NCBI GenBank assembly: GCA_002493595.1
Contig: DKZG01000003.1
Coordinates: forward strand, 19,662-83,661
Length of the DNA stretch: 64,000 bases
From: Ruminococcaceae bacterium UBA7080
Lineage (GTDB): Bacteria; Bacillota; Clostridia; Oscillospirales; Acutalibacteraceae
Direction: 5' to 3'
How positions within the stretch are numbered: the stretch's first letter is position 1; every line of letters starts with the position of its first letter. Position numbers and translations under genes: made by a program. The notes beneath the pieces were generated by a model that was given only the letters and a program-made list of their open reading frames with translations, searched no databases and was not told the origin of the DNA. Shown here in pieces: positions 18,390-26,668 of this stretch.

Positions 18390-18761
18390 TTAATTTAATG
18401 TGATCATAACCTGACCCGCTTCAACACTGTCACCCTTATTAACAAGGATTGATGCAACAGTGCCATCCTGAGGTGAAACAATCTCATTTTCCATCTTCAT
18501 TGCCTCAAGAATACAAAGCACCTGGCCGTTTTTAACAGAAGTGCCTGCTGAAACCTTAATATCAAGAATATTACCCGGCATAGGAGCTTCAATTTTTATG
18601 CTGCCCGTTGTACCTGAAGAAACAGGAGCGGATGCGGGTGCTGCAGCAGGAGCAGAAACCACAGCTGCAGGTGCTGACTGAACTACAGCAGAAGAGGAGC
18701 TGCCTTCTTCAACTGTCACACTGTATGGTGTACCGTTTACGGTTATTGTATAATTTTTCAT
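18390..18761 (-). CDS. Biotin carboxyl carrier protein
   Basis: 123 residues from ATG 18761 (GGAGG eight bases upstream). A short N-terminal beta segment, an Ala/Ser/Pro-rich flexible linker at about 21-50, then a biotinyl/lipoyl domain with the biotin-attachment motif EAMKMEN; Lys-89, about 35 residues from the end, is the expected biotinylated residue. This architecture is that of MmdC/GcdC and the 1.3S transcarboxylase subunit. It shuttles carboxybiotin between the OadA-like and the acyl-CoA carboxyltransferase-like proteins encoded on either side. Confidence 0.92.
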   Translation of the reverse strand: MKNYTITVNGTPYSVTVEEGSSSSAVVQSAPAAVVSAPAAAPASAPVSSGTTGSIKIEAPMPGNILDIKVSAGTSVKNGQVLCILEAMKMENEIVSPQDGTVASILVNKGDSVEAGQVMITLN

Positions 18762-18775
18762 ATTCTTATCCTCCA

Positions 18776-20092
18776 TTATTTAACAGAATGTTTTCTCGGC
18801 AAGGTATTTTCTCTTTTGCCTGAAAGCATATCAAGAGCAGATATTACGCTTGCTCTTGTTTGGTCAGCTGAACAGATATTGTCAATTGCACCACAGGCTG
18901 CCGCTGTGAAAGGTGACGCTGAATTTTTAATATATTCAGCTTTAAGCATTTCACGATCCTCGCCCCGGGCAAGTCTGTCATTATACAAAAATGCAACTGC
19001 AGCATCAGCATCAAGCGGTGACACAACTGCACTGTCCCATGCGATTGTAAAATCAGCATTTGCACCTTTGCCTGCAAGCGTAATATAAGCACTGCCCACT
19101 GCATTGCCCGTAATAACAGAAATTTTAGCACAGGTTGCTGCAGCATATGCAGATGTAAGCTTTGTAAGTGCAATAAGCATCTGATTTTCTTTTTCTTTGA
19201 TAATACCGTTTGCATTAGCCAATGTAATAACAGGAATTGAATAGGCATCACATAATTTAATCATAGCTTCAGCCTTATAAGTACAAGCAGGACAAAGTGC
19301 ATTACCGTTAAACGCAACAAATCCAACTGTTGATCCCATAACCGTAGCAAATGCAGTTATGCAGTTTGATGAGGCATATCCGCCTTTGATCTCAAAAATA
19401 GATGCATCATCGGCAATAGACGCCGCAATATTATAAGCATCGTTCTGATTAGCTACTGAAATCTGCGGTGCAGTGAAATCAAAAATAGGTGCAGGTGAAA
19501 GATTATTTGAAGGCAGAAGAGACACCAAAGTTTTTGCCGCACGGGCCGCACTGTCATAATCATCACAAAGAACATCAACAGTTCCCTGATTATATGACTC
19601 CTCAGCAGTTACCTTACTTGGCGCACTGATATAAAAATCAGCATCCTTAACTGCAACAACAACATCGGCCATATTGGCAATAAGTGCAGATGAACCGAGA
19701 CAAGCCCCTGCTATTACAGCAATTTGGGGGCAAACACCACTGATGGATGCTGATGCTTTAATAATCTCTCCATAAGCATTCAAAACACTAAATCCCTCAT
19801 CAAGCTTAACACCGTTAGAATCAAAGATTGAAATAACAGGACATCCCGTTTTAGAAGCCAAGTCATAAATTTTTTTAATTTTAGCACACTGCGCAACGCT
19901 GATTGCACCGTCAGAAACTGTGATATCCTGAGAAAATGCATAAGCTGCACAGCCGTTTACCGTACCAAAACCTGCAACTACCTCAACATCACCTTCAGCA
20001 GATTTTGCATATGCATCAATCTGCGTAAACTGTGCATCATCAAACAATACTTCAAGCCTTGCCAGTGCCGTGGAAGTGTTTAATTCACTCAC
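18776..20092 (-). CDS. Divergent acyl-CoA carboxyltransferase (MmdA / 12S transcarboxylase-like)
   Basis: 438 residues from GTG 20092 (AGGAGG eight bases upstream); the open frame runs 33 codons further but without a site. Two crotonase-like halves are visible: GFGTVNGCAAYAFSQDITV, IFDSNGVKLDEGF and ISGVCPQIAVIAGACLGSSAL in the first, FVAFNGNALCPACTYKAEAMIKLCDAYSIPVITL and GNAVGSAYITLAGKGANADF in the second. These match MmdA/PccB, but the protein is about 70 residues shorter, lacks the N-terminal helical segment, and has DSNG for DSGG and LGSS for AGGA, so substrate use or activity may differ. First gene of the three-gene operon. Confidence 0.8.
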   Translation of the reverse strand: MSELNTSTALARLEVLFDDAQFTQIDAYAKSAEGDVEVVAGFGTVNGCAAYAFSQDITVSDGAISVAQCAKIKKIYDLASKTGCPVISIFDSNGVKLDEGFSVLNAYGEIIKASASISGVCPQIAVIAGACLGSSALIANMADVVVAVKDADFYISAPSKVTAEESYNQGTVDVLCDDYDSAARAAKTLVSLLPSNNLSPAPIFDFTAPQISVANQNDAYNIAASIADDASIFEIKGGYASSNCITAFATVMGSTVGFVAFNGNALCPACTYKAEAMIKLCDAYSIPVITLANANGIIKEKENQMLIALTKLTSAYAAATCAKISVITGNAVGSAYITLAGKGANADFTIAWDSAVVSPLDADAAVAFLYNDRLARGEDREMLKAEYIKNSASPFTAAACGAIDNICSADQTRASVISALDMLSGKRENTLPRKHSVK

Positions 20093-20212
20093 TATAATAT
20101 CCTCCTGAAAAAATGTAAAACAAACAGTAAATTTGAAAATATTCCAAATTTTCCTATTATAAATATTAACACTTTGTGATGAAAATATCAATATTAAATT
20201 TTATAAAATTAA

Positions 20213-20246
20213 AATAAAATAGCGAGAAGAAATCTCCTCTCGCTAT
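20213..20246 (-). terminator. Terminator of the 13-gene operon
   Basis: 9-bp stem ATAGCGAGA/TCTCGCTAT (20219-20227 with 20238-20246); on the minus strand it is followed by TTTATTTTAATTTT. It closes the long operon that starts at 31259. Confidence 0.75.
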
Positions 20247-20255
20247 AGTTAATCA

Positions 20256-20726
20256 CTATTTTTCTTCCACGAGAACCCAAACTTCGCTTTTATAATCTGC
20301 TGAATTCATTTCACCTGCAGGATAAGCCTCAATATCCATTTCATAAGTCGGCTTGTAAGCTGATGTCGGAAAGAACTCTGAACATATTTTATGCCATGTT
20401 TCCTGCATAGCATCAGGCATAGGTCCGATACATTCAAATACAACCCATGTGCGCGAAGGTATTTCATTGATTCTGAAACCATCAGGAATTTCACAATCCT
20501 CATCACACAGCACAGCAATTGAATAATCGAAGAATTGCTTATCTGTCAAATTATTATTGTAGCAAATACCGAATATATTGGATCTGTCCTTTGCCGCTGC
20601 AAGCAGTCCGGATACTGTTCCATCCCTATGTGACTGTGACCAAAAATCAGGTATTGTATTTTTATTCTGTGAATCGTCAATGCTTTGTTTTGACATCTTC
20701 TCAAGCACTTTAAACGTCTCTGTCAA
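20256..20726 (-). CDS. GyrI-like / effector-binding domain protein, N-terminus uncertain
   Basis: 156 residues as read from TTG 20726, or 146 from ATG 20696. Matches the GyrI-like small-molecule-binding domain: KNTIPDFWSQ, FGICYNNN, FDYSIAVLCDE and EIPSRTWVVFECIGPMPDAMQETWHKICSEFFPTSAY. Members bind small hydrophobic molecules or inhibit gyrase; free-standing copies are often detoxifying or of unknown role. Neither start has a good ribosome site, and the same frame stays open for another 22 codons upstream without ATG/GTG/TTG, where the first beta strand would be, so the gene may have lost its start. Last gene after rluB. Confidence 0.7.
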   Translation of the reverse strand: MTETFKVLEKMSKQSIDDSQNKNTIPDFWSQSHRDGTVSGLLAAAKDRSNIFGICYNNNLTDKQFFDYSIAVLCDEDCEIPDGFRINEIPSRTWVVFECIGPMPDAMQETWHKICSEFFPTSAYKPTYEMDIEAYPAGEMNSADYKSEVWVLVEEK

Positions 20727-20796
20727 ACTAATTATAACAGCAGTGATTTGTACAATCCTGATATTATATGCTTTTTCATGTTAGGTCAGATATGAA

Positions 20797-21540
20797 TTAA
20801 TCTTCCTTTTCAGAAGGATTTGAGGAGCGAAGCAGTTTTTTAACTTCATTATCCGTAAGTTCTCTTGACTTGCCGCTTTGAAGCATACCAAGCTTAACCG
20901 GCCCTATAGAGATTCTTTTCAGTCTTGCAACCTCTAAATCAACAGCCTCGCACATTTTCCTGATTTGCCTGTTTCTGCCTTCACGTAAAATGAATTCGAG
21001 CACTACTCTGCCCTCTTCCTCGGTTATTACATTAACATCACAGGGAGCTGTTTTTCTTCCGTCAATCTCGAGTCCGCCTCGAAGCTTATCAAGAATTTCA
21101 TCATTAACAGAAGGGCGCACTGTTACACGGTACACCTTAGCGTAATTATGCTTCGGGTGAGTAAGGGCATTGGCAAATGCACCGTCATTTGTAAGAATAA
21201 GAAGGCCTTCGGAATCCTTGTCAAGTCTGCCCACGGGATAAATTCTTGCCTTTATGTCAACAAGGTCCATAACTGTTTTTCTGCCAAGCTCATCAGAAAC
21301 AGTTGTAACATAGCCGCGTGGTTTATTGAGCATTATATAATACATTCTGTCAACTTTGTTTATCCGCTTTCCGCGCACGGTTACTAAATCCTTTTTAGGA
21401 TTTATTTTATCACCGATGTGTGCAACATGGCCGTTAACCTTAACTTTCCCCATTTCAATAAGTTCTTCACTTTTTCGACGTGATGCCACACCGCATTCAG
21501 CCATAAACTTCTGCAGTCGTACTTCGTTCTTGTTTGGCAT
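20797..21540 (-). CDS. rluB: Ribosomal large subunit pseudouridine synthase B-type
   Basis: 247 residues. S4 RNA-binding domain at 1-60 (RLQKFMAECGVASRRKSEELI), then the RsuA/RluB catalytic domain with YPVGRLDKDSEGLLILTNDG holding the catalytic Asp near 112, and the C-terminal EGRNRQIRKM motif. It makes pseudouridine in 23S rRNA. Its start lies inside the end of dacF (44-base overlap), so translation is probably coupled. RsuA or RluE are alternatives within the same family. Confidence 0.93.
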   Translation of the reverse strand: MPNKNEVRLQKFMAECGVASRRKSEELIEMGKVKVNGHVAHIGDKINPKKDLVTVRGKRINKVDRMYYIMLNKPRGYVTTVSDELGRKTVMDLVDIKARIYPVGRLDKDSEGLLILTNDGAFANALTHPKHNYAKVYRVTVRPSVNDEILDKLRGGLEIDGRKTAPCDVNVITEEEGRVVLEFILREGRNRQIRKMCEAVDLEVARLKRISIGPVKLGMLQSGKSRELTDNEVKKLLRSSNPSEKED

Positions 21541-22561
21541 AATACTTTACATCCTCATCTGCCGTCAAAGGCAGTCTTTCAACTAAATTTTCTTTAATAT
21601 ATACATAAACCCAGCCCACTCTGTCGCCTTTTTTTACAGGGGCATATAAAAACGGACTGTGATAAATTTCAAATCTTAAATCCGAGAGAAGATAAAACTT
21701 CTTATTATATGAAGCTTTAAACTTATCAAGCTCTCCGCCGACAGCATTCAGCTCAATCGTATCCGACAGCTCATATTCATTATACTTTTTCTCGCACCGG
21801 CTGAAAAGCGAAAGATGGTCGTTCCAGTCATCGGGAGCATTGAGTGTAACACAAATTATCTTATTTCCATTATAGTTTTCAGCACTTACAAGGCACCTGC
21901 CTGCTTTTTTAGTAAAGCCTGTTTTAACGCCGAATATTTTTTTATTTCTTGAAAGCAGCTTATTATGATTATAAACTGTAATTCTATTTTGGCCTATGGT
22001 TATTTCAGCACTGGGCATGGAAACAATGTCACAGAATATTTTGCTTTTTATTGCATGTGCCGTAAGAAGTGCCATATCATACGCCGTTGAATGATGGCCC
22101 TTTTGGTCCAATCCCGACGGTGTAATAAAGCAAGAATGATTCATTCCTATTTCTTTAGCTTTCTTATTCATAAGAACAGAAAAACTTTCAAGACTGTCTG
22201 CAAGAAAAAAAGCAACGGCATTTGCAGAATCATTACCGGAAGTAAGCATCATTCCGACAATCAAATCATTTAAAGTAATACAATCTCCTGCCTTTAATCC
22301 CAAGGAGGAACCTTCTGTTTGAAGCATTTCCTCAGTTATTCGAACCATTTCATCAAGCCGATTGCTTTCAACCGCCAAAAGTGCTGTCATAATCTTTGTG
22401 GTTGAAGCCATCGAGCGCTCTTCATAAGCATTTTTTTCATAAAGAATGGTACCGGTATCTGCATCCATTACAATTGCACTTTGAGCAGAATTATCAGCAC
22501 CGTAGGCGGTAAAGGAAATTATTAAAAGCACCGCCAAGACAAAAGAAAATCTCTTCAACAA
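21497..22561 (-). CDS. dacF: D-alanyl-D-alanine carboxypeptidase (DacF/PBP5 family)
   Basis: About 354 residues from TTG 22561 or 22558; GTGGGTGAT just upstream is the only ribosome site. N-terminal signal peptide (KRFSFVLAVLLIISFTAYGAD). Serine peptidase S11 motifs: SMASTTKIMTALL (SxxK), MLTSGNDSANA (SxN) and FGVKTGFTKKAG (KTG). It trims the terminal D-Ala from peptidoglycan stem peptides; the neighbouring ytfJ and scpAB match the layout seen around sporulation-linked dacF in Clostridia. The C-terminal PBP5-type beta domain is present up to about 330. The ribosome site is buried in a predicted hairpin. Confidence 0.9.
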   Translation of the reverse strand: MLKRFSFVLAVLLIISFTAYGADNSAQSAIVMDADTGTILYEKNAYEERSMASTTKIMTALLAVESNRLDEMVRITEEMLQTEGSSLGLKAGDCITLNDLIVGMMLTSGNDSANAVAFFLADSLESFSVLMNKKAKEIGMNHSCFITPSGLDQKGHHSTAYDMALLTAHAIKSKIFCDIVSMPSAEITIGQNRITVYNHNKLLSRNKKIFGVKTGFTKKAGRCLVSAENYNGNKIICVTLNAPDDWNDHLSLFSRCEKKYNEYELSDTIELNAVGGELDKFKASYNKKFYLLSDLRFEIYHSPFLYAPVKKGDRVGWVYVYIKENLVERLPLTADEDVKYYAKQERSTTAEVYG

Positions 22562-22597
22562 AATAATCACCCACATAAATATATGCAGGTGATTATT
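22562..22597 (-). promoter_or_regulatory. Hairpin covering the dacF ribosome binding site
   Basis: 10-bp perfect stem (AATAATCACC at 22562-22571 with GGTGATTATT at 22588-22597). On the transcript the 3' arm is GGTGATTATT, which contains the only Shine-Dalgarno sequence of dacF, directly followed by TTGTTG. It could limit dacF translation or partly end transcription after ytfJ. Confidence 0.5.
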
Positions 22598-22618
22598 GTA
22601 GCAAAACAATGTTTTTGA

Positions 22619-23020
22619 TTATTCTGCAGCAGACTCCTTATCTGCAGTCTCATCAGCTTTATCGGCTCTGAGAAGCTCAGTTACTTTGTCAACAAGCTCA
22701 GGTATCATAGCAATAGCGCGATCAGCAGATGAAGTGTAATTATTAATCTGCATCATTCTGCATTTGCCGTTTTCAATAACAATAAATGCAACGGGAGTAA
22801 TTGTGATACCACCACCACCGCCGCCGCCGAAAAGCTCAGCGTTTGACTTTGACGGAAGATCCGTACCTCCAGATGTAAAGCCATAGGATACCTTTGAAAC
22901 AGGAATAAGAGTAGTATTGCCTGTTACCATTGGCTCACCGATAATTGTTGAAACATCAACCATCTGGCGCATTTTTTCAAGCGTGTTCTCCATTATTTTG
23001 TTTACCGGAGTTTCTTTCAT
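22619..23020 (-). CDS. ytfJ: Sporulation protein YtfJ (GerW family)
   Basis: 133 residues. Typical GerW/YtfJ sequence: IMENTLEKMRQMVDVSTIIGEPM, GNTTLIPVSKVSYGFTSGGTDL, a run of seven Gly at about 67-73, and TITPVAFIVIENGKCRMMQIN. In Bacillus it is made in the forespore under sigma-F and is needed for spore germination with some nutrients. Start at 23020 follows GGGG by ten bases. It sits between the DUF2953 gene (four bases) and dacF, the conserved Firmicutes order. It is one of two direct signs of endospore formation in the window. Confidence 0.93.
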   Translation of the reverse strand: MKETPVNKIMENTLEKMRQMVDVSTIIGEPMVTGNTTLIPVSKVSYGFTSGGTDLPSKSNAELFGGGGGGGITITPVAFIVIENGKCRMMQINNYTSSADRAIAMIPELVDKVTELLRADKADETADKESAAE

Positions 23021-23024
23021 TTCG

Positions 23025-23825
23025 TTAGTCCCCTTTTTTATTTATAATTAAATTTTTTAAAAATACAATACCGGCCTTAAGTCCTACTTTTAAAAGAAGA
23101 CCCACACTGATACTGCCGATGAGCTGAAACTCAACCTCGGTTTTATCAGCAATAAAATCAGGCTGAATATAGTCATCATAATTATCGACTTTCATACCGT
23201 TAAGTATCACGCCCTTGAGCGGATAATAATACTTACAAAGCGTTCCGTATGACCTGGCAATCATATCGGCATCCGCACCGCCTACCAATATCATAACATA
23301 AAGTGAGTAAATATGTAAACCCCTAATTAATGTAGAAACAGCAGAATTTGCAGTTTCAAGCAAATTCGAGATAAAGGACATGATTCCGACTATGCCCTCT
23401 TCATCCCACATTTTCTTAATCGGATTTGTTTTTTTCTTCTCAGGTGCAATGCTTTTTGAAGCTGTTGCTTTGGTATCAGCCGTATTATTATCATCGGAAA
23501 CTGCTGAAGAAAAAGTCTCGCCTTCAATTGAATCGAAACTGTCAGCCTTAAGCGTTACATGATCCGTTTTTTGGGGGTCATTTGATTTGACCGCCTTTTT
23601 GCTTTTCTTTTTCTTTTTATCCTGAGCCGCAACATCCTTAGCCTTTTTTTCCGGAAAAAGGATAAAAGATAGTATTTCGGAAAGAATGATATCCTTCTCA
23701 AAAAACAGTACTCTTATTTTTGTGTGCCAACCCTTATCATACACAAGTGTAACAGTAGCCGAAAGAGAGAGGATTAATGCAATAATCACTGCAAAAACAG
23801 CAACAATAATCAAAAATGTCTTCAT
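23025..23825 (-). CDS. DUF2953 domain protein
   Basis: 266 residues. Transmembrane segment at 2-22, a long Lys/Asp/Thr-rich linker at about 60-130, then the DUF2953 region: LRGLHIYSLYVMILVGGADADMIARSYGTLCKYYYPL and PDFIADKTEVEFQLIGSISVGLLLKVG. Function unknown; in Firmicutes it is regularly found directly ahead of ytfJ and probably acts in sporulation or envelope biology. ATG 23825 directly abuts the scpB stop (TAAATG), so translation is coupled, helped by GGAGG inside the end of scpB. Confidence 0.85.
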   Translation of the reverse strand: MKTFLIIVAVFAVIIALILSLSATVTLVYDKGWHTKIRVLFFEKDIILSEILSFILFPEKKAKDVAAQDKKKKKSKKAVKSNDPQKTDHVTLKADSFDSIEGETFSSAVSDDNNTADTKATASKSIAPEKKKTNPIKKMWDEEGIVGIMSFISNLLETANSAVSTLIRGLHIYSLYVMILVGGADADMIARSYGTLCKYYYPLKGVILNGMKVDNYDDYIQPDFIADKTEVEFQLIGSISVGLLLKVGLKAGIVFLKNLIINKKGD

Positions 23826-24449
23826 TTATTCGCCATCCTCCTGTTTATCGGAATAATCCGATACATCAACTGAAGCAGAACTATCCCCGCCATCTTCAAA
23901 AAGAGAGGTTTGAGAATTATCCTTTTCATCATTATTATCGGGCAAATCCGGTAAATCGTCAAGACTGTTTAACGAAAAGCATCGTAAAAATCTGTCAGTA
24001 GTGCCGTAAACCAAAGGTCTTCCCGGTAAATCGAGACGTCCCTTTTCCTCAATAAGTCCCTTTTGAATAAGATTTGAAACAGGACCGCTGCAATCAACAC
24101 CGCGTATCTGCTCAATAAAGGAACGCGTAACACTTTTGTTATAAGCCACAATGGCAAGCACTTCAAAGGCGGCCTGACTGAGCGGAGTATTCTTTTTTAT
24201 TTCAAGAAGCCCTCTGACATCTTCTGCATATTCCTCTCGAGTGCAAAGCTGATACTTACCGTCGACACGTATAAGCCTCAATCCTCCGTCACGCTCATCA
24301 TACACAGCCTCAAGATGACCAAGCATTTTTATGACATTTTCAACATCAATATTAAGCACCTCAGCAAGCTTGGCAGGCTCCATAGGATCACCGGCAGCAA
24401 AAAGCATCGCTTCAAGTGATGCCAACACGTTATTATTGTTCAATATCAT
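23826..24449 (-). CDS. scpB: Segregation and condensation protein B
   Basis: 207 residues. ScpB winged-helix pair: LASLEAMLFAAGDPMEPAKLAEVLNI at the start, DGKYQLCTREEYAEDVRGLLE, LSQAAFEVLAIVAYNKSVTRSFIEQIRGVDCSGPVSNLIQKGLIEEKGR and GRPLVYGTTDRFLRCF. With ScpA it bridges the SMC ATPase heads to form the condensin that organises the chromosome. The acidic C-terminal tail (about 175-207) is variable in the family. Overlaps the end of scpA by 17 bases. Confidence 0.95.
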   Translation of the reverse strand: MILNNNNVLASLEAMLFAAGDPMEPAKLAEVLNIDVENVIKMLGHLEAVYDERDGGLRLIRVDGKYQLCTREEYAEDVRGLLEIKKNTPLSQAAFEVLAIVAYNKSVTRSFIEQIRGVDCSGPVSNLIQKGLIEEKGRLDLPGRPLVYGTTDRFLRCFSLNSLDDLPDLPDNNDEKDNSQTSLFEDGGDSSASVDVSDYSDKQEDGE

Positions 24450-25155
24450 TTACCTCATTTGCTATCTGTACTGAAGGATTATTCATTTCACCTTCAATTA
24501 AAATCTGCTTGGTTTTGGCAAGCTCCAATACGGCAAGAAAAGTGGCAACCATGTCGCTTTTTGTCTGAGCATCTTTAAAAAGTGCAAGAAACTTAACCTT
24601 TTTACCTGCACACAGCTTATTCATCACACTGCTTACTTTTGAAGCAACAGCAACAAATTTTCTTGCTACAATAACTTTAAAAGAATCCAACGGAGGAGGA
24701 AGCTTGCGTCTGCCCCTCCCGGCAGCACTTATGTATGCATTAAGCAGTTCTTCACCTTCATGGAAACGCTCATAATCATAATTGACATAGCCCTCCTGTG
24801 CCGGGCGCACAAAACGATTAAAGCCATTCGTTTGCTCAGATAATTTCTTTGCCATCAGTTTGCAGTCACGGTATTCAATTAATTCACCCGTGAGTTCTTT
24901 TTTTAATATTTCCGCTTCTTCATGCTTCGGCAGCAGGGATACTGTTTTAATATAAATTAATCTTGCTGCCATTTCAAGAAAATCCCCTGCTACATCAAAA
25001 TCCTGCTGTTGCATCTGCCTTACATAATCAACATACTGATTAACAAGTTCAACAATCGGAATATCATTAATATTTAATTTATGCTTTGAAATCAAATGTA
25101 ACAACAAGTCCATCGGACCTTCAAAAACATCTATTTTGTAATTAATCTGTTGCAT
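24433..25155 (-). CDS. scpA: Segregation and condensation protein A
   Basis: 240 residues from ATG 25155 (AAGGTG six bases upstream). Kleisin subunit of SMC condensin: YKIDVFEGPMDLLLHLISKHKLNINDIPIVELVNQY at the N-terminus, DFDVAGDFLEMAARLIYIKTVSLLP, and a C-terminal winged helix (VATFLAVLELAKTKQILIEGE). It is normal for ScpA to precede ScpB. The site-2 protease gene ends nine bases upstream. Confidence 0.95.
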   Translation of the reverse strand: MQQINYKIDVFEGPMDLLLHLISKHKLNINDIPIVELVNQYVDYVRQMQQQDFDVAGDFLEMAARLIYIKTVSLLPKHEEAEILKKELTGELIEYRDCKLMAKKLSEQTNGFNRFVRPAQEGYVNYDYERFHEGEELLNAYISAAGRGRRKLPPPLDSFKVIVARKFVAVASKVSSVMNKLCAGKKVKFLALFKDAQTKSDMVATFLAVLELAKTKQILIEGEMNNPSVQIANEVNDIEQ

Positions 25156-25164
25156 GAACACACC

Positions 25165-25842
25165 TTAAACATCCACTCTGAAAATCAATCTCGGAATAAT
25201 CGAAATAAAATCAAACATTTTATCATTAAGCCAATAAAGAGGCACATTAAGCAGACCTGTAAACAAAAGTACCATCAGACCGATCATGATATAGCGATCA
25301 TATTTCATTATTTTGAAATAGACTTTATCAGGCAGAATTGCCGAATAGATTTTAGAACCGTCAAGAGGCGGAATCGGCAAAAGATTAAACACAGCCAGCA
25401 TAACATTAACCTGAGCGGCATATGAAAAGAAAACTATTAAAGCATTTATGCCGGCATTGGCACTTTCAAAAGCCGCAAGGCCGTATGCTATAAATACAGA
25501 AATAAAGCCCATCAGAATATTTGAAACAGGACCTGCAAAAGCAATCAAAGCCATATCACGTCTCGGATGTTTTAACCGTGCAGGATTTATGGGGACCGGA
25601 TTGGCATAACCAATACCAAAAATAAAGATCATTATTGTACCTATAATATCAAGATGAGCAAACGGATTAACAGTAAGCCGGCCCTTAAGCTTAGCCGTAT
25701 CATCACCGCATTTATACGCTGCTAATGCATGAGCAAGCTCGTGTATGGGCAAACAGCAAAACACTACAAAGCATTTTGAAAGTATACTGATTATCAGGGT
25801 GAAATAATCACCTGAACGTAAAAGACTTAACATATTACCCAT
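25165..25842 (-). CDS. Site-2 protease family (M50) membrane metalloprotease
   Basis: 225 residues with about five or six membrane segments. Zinc motif HELAH in LPIHELAHALAAYKCGDDTAKLKGRLTVNPFAHLD, with the third ligand in LLPIPPLDGSKI (NLLPxPPLDG). This small M50B type is widespread in Firmicutes; it probably cleaves membrane-embedded substrates, but none is known. Between prmC and scpA in the long operon, the order often seen in Clostridia. Confidence 0.88.
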   Translation of the reverse strand: MGNMLSLLRSGDYFTLIISILSKCFVVFCCLPIHELAHALAAYKCGDDTAKLKGRLTVNPFAHLDIIGTIMIFIFGIGYANPVPINPARLKHPRRDMALIAFAGPVSNILMGFISVFIAYGLAAFESANAGINALIVFFSYAAQVNVMLAVFNLLPIPPLDGSKIYSAILPDKVYFKIMKYDRYIMIGLMVLLFTGLLNVPLYWLNDKMFDFISIIPRLIFRVDV

Positions 25843-25846
25843 AATA

Positions 25847-26668
25847 TCAATCCTTTTTTACTGCGGTAACAATCCTGTCATTACCGTACATATCCTTAAT
25901 AACCTGAATATCATCAAAGCCGGTAAGAAGCTGTTTTATTTCAGCACCCTGACTTTCACCGATTTCAAGAAAAATTCTTCCTTTTTTATTTAACATACCA
26001 GACCAATTATCGTTGATTATACGATAAAAGTCAAGACCATCTTTTCCGCCGTCAAGAGCCATTGCCGGTTCAAAGCGAACCTCACTCTGCAAACTCTTTA
26101 TTGCTTCACTTTCGATATACGGCGGATTTGCAACAATTACATCCGCTTTAATCAAATCATTTGTGTTTTTTATATCTGCACATAGAGCTTTGGCATTTCT
26201 CACACCCTGACAATTCTTCATAAGCCAGAAAAAAGCATCACTACTCTTCTCGATCAAATACACAACTGCATTGGGACAGGCTTTTGCAATACTTATGCCA
26301 ATACAGCCTGAACCGGCACACAAATCATACACCGTACATTGACCCAACGATTTTATGTATTCAACTGCGGCGGCACAAAGCTCCTCTGTTTCCGGCCTCG
26401 GAATTAAAACTCCCCTGCCGACATAAAATTCACTTTCATAAAAATCCCATTTGCCGATAACATACTGAAGCGGTTCACCGTTTTTTAGCCGCCATAATAA
26501 ATCAGCAAATTTTTTCATTATTATATCATCATCGGTATGCATACGAAATTCGCTGTTCTTTATGCCGGCAAGATGACAAACTGTACAAAGTGATTTAAAT
26601 TCAGCCTCATCAATGCCATTGCAGGACAAAAAATACACACCATAGTTATATGCTTGCTTTAATGTCAT
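25847..26668 (-). CDS. prmC: Peptide chain release factor N5-glutamine methyltransferase
   Basis: 273 residues. N-terminal five-helix substrate domain, GEPLQYVIGKWDFYESEFYVGRGVLIPRPETEEL linking region, SAM motif DLCAGSGCIGISIA, and catalytic NPPYI near 180. It methylates the GGQ glutamine of RF1 and RF2. The start overlaps the YqhQ stop by four bases (ATGA). Confidence 0.94.
   Translation of the reverse strand: MTLKQAYNYGVYFLSCNGIDEAEFKSLCTVCHLAGIKNSEFRMHTDDDIIMKKFADLLWRLKNGEPLQYVIGKWDFYESEFYVGRGVLIPRPETEELCAAAVEYIKSLGQCTVYDLCAGSGCIGISIAKACPNAVVYLIEKSSDAFFWLMKNCQGVRNAKALCADIKNTNDLIKADVIVANPPYIESEAIKSLQSEVRFEPAMALDGGKDGLDFYRIINDNWSGMLNKKGRIFLEIGESQGAEIKQLLTGFDDIQVIKDMYGNDRIVTAVKKD

Noticed and set aside
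14124..22597. Shared GCAGGTGATT word in the hairpins at 14124-14166 and 22562-22597
   Set aside because: Ten bases only, different loops and contexts; probably chance.
22800..22830. Run of CCACCGCCG as a possible repeat
   Set aside because: It encodes the normal poly-Gly stretch of YtfJ.
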